Source: Bacteroidales bacterium UBA6366
Lineage (GTDB): Bacteria > Bacteroidota > Bacteroidia > Bacteroidales > UBA932
Direction: 5' to 3'
Assembly: GCA_002438845.1 (NCBI GenBank)
Contig: DJRG01000089.1
Coordinates: 1 to 64,000, forward strand
Length of the DNA stretch: 64,000 bases
Shown here one piece after another: positions 61,942 through 64,000 of this stretch. The translations under genes and the position numbers were made by a program. Every line of letters begins with the position of its first letter. Position 1 is the stretch's first letter. The notes beneath the pieces are model-generated. The model worked only from the letters and a program-made list of their open reading frames with translations. It had not been told where the DNA came from and searched no databases.

Positions 61942-63852
61942 ATGAAGAAAACAATTACATTTTTCGCGGCGATAGCACTCGCCTTGATTTCTGTGGCGCA
62001 ACCTAAACCGGGTTCATTCGAACAGACATGGAAAAAAGGCCCTCAGTGGCTCGAGAACGCCGTGATATATCAAATCTACCCGTCTTCCTACAAGGATTCA
62101 GACGGCAACGGCATCGGTGACATCCCTGGAGTCATGTCCAAGCTTGACTACATCGAGAAACTCGGAGTCAATGTCATCTGGTTCAATCCCCTCTTTGTTT
62201 CCGGCTGGGTTGACGGAGGCTACGACGTGATAGATTTCTACAAGGTAGACCCACGTTTCGGTACTAACACAGATCTCGTGAATCTGATTTCCGAATGTCA
62301 CAAAAGAGGAATAAAGGTGTTCCTCGACCTGGTTCCAGGGCACACATCCGATCAGCATCCTTGGTTCAGACAGTCCATGGAGGCGGACGCCAACCAACGC
62401 TACAGCGACTATTACATCTGGAGCGACCGTCTGCCTGACAAGCGCGCCGAGGATGACCTCAAGAAGATGCTCGCTTCAGACAATGTGATGCAGAACACCA
62501 TAGGCAAGTGGATGAAGTCAGACGCTCCGAGAGGAAAGTACTACATGAAGAATTTCTACGCCTGCCAGCCGGCCTTGAACTTCGGTTACTACAATCCGGA
62601 TCCTGCCAAGCCATGGGAGCAGGGAATGGACGCACCGGGACCGAAAGCCGTAAAACAGGAGATGAAGAACATAATCGAGTTCTGGTTCAACAAAGGTGTG
62701 GATGGATTCCGTGTGGACATGGCGGCCAGTCTCATCAAGAACGACAAGGACAAGAAGGGCATCATCGAATTCTGGCGTGAGATACGCGGATGGATGGACA
62801 CCGAATTCCCCGACCACGTTCTGATGGCCGAATGGGGCAACCCTAAGTACTGTCTTGCGGCCGGATTCAACATCGACATGGATCTTAACGGAACCAGCAC
62901 AAAGATCCGTAGGATGTATTTCGACAAGAAGCATCAGGCCGACGGAGGCAGCTACTTCTCCCTGAACGGAGGACAGCCGTCCCTGAAAGACCTCTACGGC
63001 AATCCTTGGCCTGAGAATAAGATCGACACAAAGGATGACGCCGCCAAGATGCTCAAGAGGTTCTACGATGAGTACAGCGACAACATCGCATGGACCAAAG
63101 ACTGGGGCTACTATGCCAACCTTACCGGCAACCACGACCATCTCAGATTCAACATGGGCGCAAGGAACACTCCCGAGCAGCTGAAAGTGAGCATGGCTTG
63201 GATCATGACCATGCAGTTGCCTATTCTCTACTACGGTGACGAAATCGGAATCCGCAGCCTCGCTGACCTTCCTAACGTCGAAGGGGCCGACCATAACGGA
63301 AAGGAGCGGACCGGCGGCCGTTCTCCGATGCAGTGGGACGGCAGCGTGAACGCCGGATTCAGCACCTGCGACCCTTCCGACATCTACATCCCTGTGTGTC
63401 CTGAATGGACTCCGGCCACATCCTATCCGCTGTACCTTAAGTGGAAAGCGGACGGATGCAAGAATCCGACGGCCAAGGGAGAAATCACCGTGGCCTCACA
63501 GGACAATGATCCGGAGTCTCTCCTCAACTGGACCCGCGCGCTCATCAAATTCCGCAAGGAAACGAAAGCTTTCTGGAGCAGCAGCAAGTGGAGTCCTATC
63601 TACAACGAATCTGTCCCATACCCGATGGTCTACACCCGCACGGACGGAACGGAGACCTATCTCGTGGCCCTCAACCCGACCGGAGTCAAGCGCACCGTCA
63701 CAATCCCTGCCCAGACATCAGAGAAAGCCGGGAAAAAACTCGATCCTGTCCTGATGGCTGGCAAAGCCTCCTACAAGGTAACCGCCAAGGGAGATGTCCT
63801 GACGATGCAGCCAACAAGCGCCATGATCGTGAAAGTAAACCGCGGCCGCTAA
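61942..63852 (+). CDS. GH13 family alpha-amylase/alpha-glucosidase, secreted (PUL3)
   Basis: 636 residues; signal peptide MKKTITFFAAIALALISVAQ. All four GH13 conserved regions are intact: I FLDLVPGHTSD, II GVDGFRVDMAAS (nucleophile Asp), III VLMAEWGNP (acid/base Glu), IV LTGNHDHLR (transition-state Asp). The N-terminal WLENAVIYQIYPSSYKDSDG and GIGDIPGVMSKLDYIEKLGV segments resemble oligo-1,6-glucosidase/alpha-glucosidase subfamilies that act on short alpha-glucans. A C-terminal beta-sandwich (about 545-636) ends the protein. Lies 33 bp after the phosphoesterase gene; last gene of PUL3. The bond preference (alpha-1,4, alpha-1,6 or other) cannot be settled by eye. Confidence 0.94.
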   Translation: MKKTITFFAAIALALISVAQPKPGSFEQTWKKGPQWLENAVIYQIYPSSYKDSDGNGIGDIPGVMSKLDYIEKLGVNVIWFNPLFVSGWVDGGYDVIDFYKVDPRFGTNTDLVNLISECHKRGIKVFLDLVPGHTSDQHPWFRQSMEADANQRYSDYYIWSDRLPDKRAEDDLKKMLASDNVMQNTIGKWMKSDAPRGKYYMKNFYACQPALNFGYYNPDPAKPWEQGMDAPGPKAVKQEMKNIIEFWFNKGVDGFRVDMAASLIKNDKDKKGIIEFWREIRGWMDTEFPDHVLMAEWGNPKYCLAAGFNIDMDLNGTSTKIRRMYFDKKHQADGGSYFSLNGGQPSLKDLYGNPWPENKIDTKDDAAKMLKRFYDEYSDNIAWTKDWGYYANLTGNHDHLRFNMGARNTPEQLKVSMAWIMTMQLPILYYGDEIGIRSLADLPNVEGADHNGKERTGGRSPMQWDGSVNAGFSTCDPSDIYIPVCPEWTPATSYPLYLKWKADGCKNPTAKGEITVASQDNDPESLLNWTRALIKFRKETKAFWSSSKWSPIYNESVPYPMVYTRTDGTETYLVALNPTGVKRTVTIPAQTSEKAGKKLDPVLMAGKASYKVTAKGDVLTMQPTSAMIVKVNRGR

Positions 63853-63860
63853 ACAGCAAT

Positions 63861-64000
63861 CTAATTAACCGATCCCATAATGGAAGCCCAGTCGGAGATG
63901 CCGAGGGTGGACTTGTAGCGATCAAAGACAGTGTCCTCTTCGGCTGTGCCGGCGGCTTTCCATACGTACCACACCGGCTTGGCCGTAAGGTTAGCCATAC
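63861..64000 (-). CDS. C-terminal end of an unidentified gene running off the window
   Basis: On the minus strand one frame is open from the window edge to a TAG at 63861-63863, encoding at least ANLTAKPVWYVWKAAG followed by TAEEDTVFDRYKSTLGISDW and ASIMGSVN. The segment looks like ordinary coding sequence and is convergent with the GH13 gene. Too short to assign a family. Confidence 0.6.
   Translation of the reverse strand, partial: MANLTAKPVWYVWKAAGTAEEDTVFDRYKSTLGISDWASIMGSVN

Noticed and set aside
1..64000. tRNA, rRNA, insertion sequences, integrases
   Set aside because: I saw no transfer or ribosomal RNA gene and no transposase or integrase motif in any open frame; a covariance-model scan for tRNAs would settle it.

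Overview
The window reads as a chromosomal stretch of a gut-type Bacteroidales bacterium. It contains three polysaccharide utilisation loci (PULs) with SusC/SusD pairs, a hybrid two-component regulator tail, many lipoprotein signal peptides, promoters with the Bacteroidota -7 box TAnnTTTG (several with a TTTG -33 box 19-21 bp upstream), few Shine-Dalgarno sites, and a glycine-lipid acyltransferase pair. Base composition looks near 50% GC, higher than typical Bacteroides, except in AT-rich islands (about 19.6-20.6 kb and 43.77-46.3 kb). Genus cannot be assigned from the sequence alone.

Layout. 1-9.5 kb: PUL1 (end of a hybrid sensor/AraC regulator, SusC, SusD, GH43 lipoprotein, predicted alpha/alpha-toroid glycosidase, second GH43 lipoprotein). 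9.6-14.5 kb: FtsX/MacB-type permease and a glycine-lipid acyltransferase pair. 14.8-19.5 kb, minus strand: thyA, then the operon Na/Pi cotransporter - thioredoxin-fold lipoprotein - galM. 19.6-25.0 kb: frameshifted ORF6N gene, lactonase-like propeller lipoprotein, and a large secreted HExxH/propeller/barrel protein. 25.04-25.22 kb: a 50-bp-period GTAC repeat between convergent genes. 25.2-41.1 kb: PUL2, a six-gene minus-strand operon (phosphoesterase, Ig-like lipoprotein, SusC, SusD, GH99-like, GH92) divergent from a two-gene operon (GH71/99-like, histidine phosphatase), with a membrane-anchored one-component regulator at its edge. The gene set suggests an alpha-mannan or phosphomannan substrate. 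41.3-43.7 kb: YeiH-like transporter with a coupled small membrane protein, and a CpXC protein. 43.7-46.4 kb: an AT-rich type II restriction-modification pair inserted at the CpXC stop codon and bracketed by a perfect 24-bp direct repeat. 46.4-47.1 kb: gene-free repeat-rich stretch. 47.2-50.7 kb: galK, an EEP-family nuclease/phosphatase, ychF. 50.8-63.9 kb: PUL3 (DUF6377-type membrane regulator, GLUG-repeat lipoprotein, SusC, SusD, calcineurin-like phosphoesterase, GH13 alpha-glucosidase/amylase), probably for an alpha-glucan. A partial minus-strand gene runs off the right edge.

The three PULs each sit beside a different class of membrane sensor-regulator. Items most worth follow-up are the restriction-modification insertion with target duplication, the LamG/propeller transmembrane winged-helix regulator, the 50-bp GTAC array, a repeat element read through inside a coding sequence, and a hexamer (GAATAT/ATATTC) that is strongly over-represented in every reading frame and in intergenic DNA.
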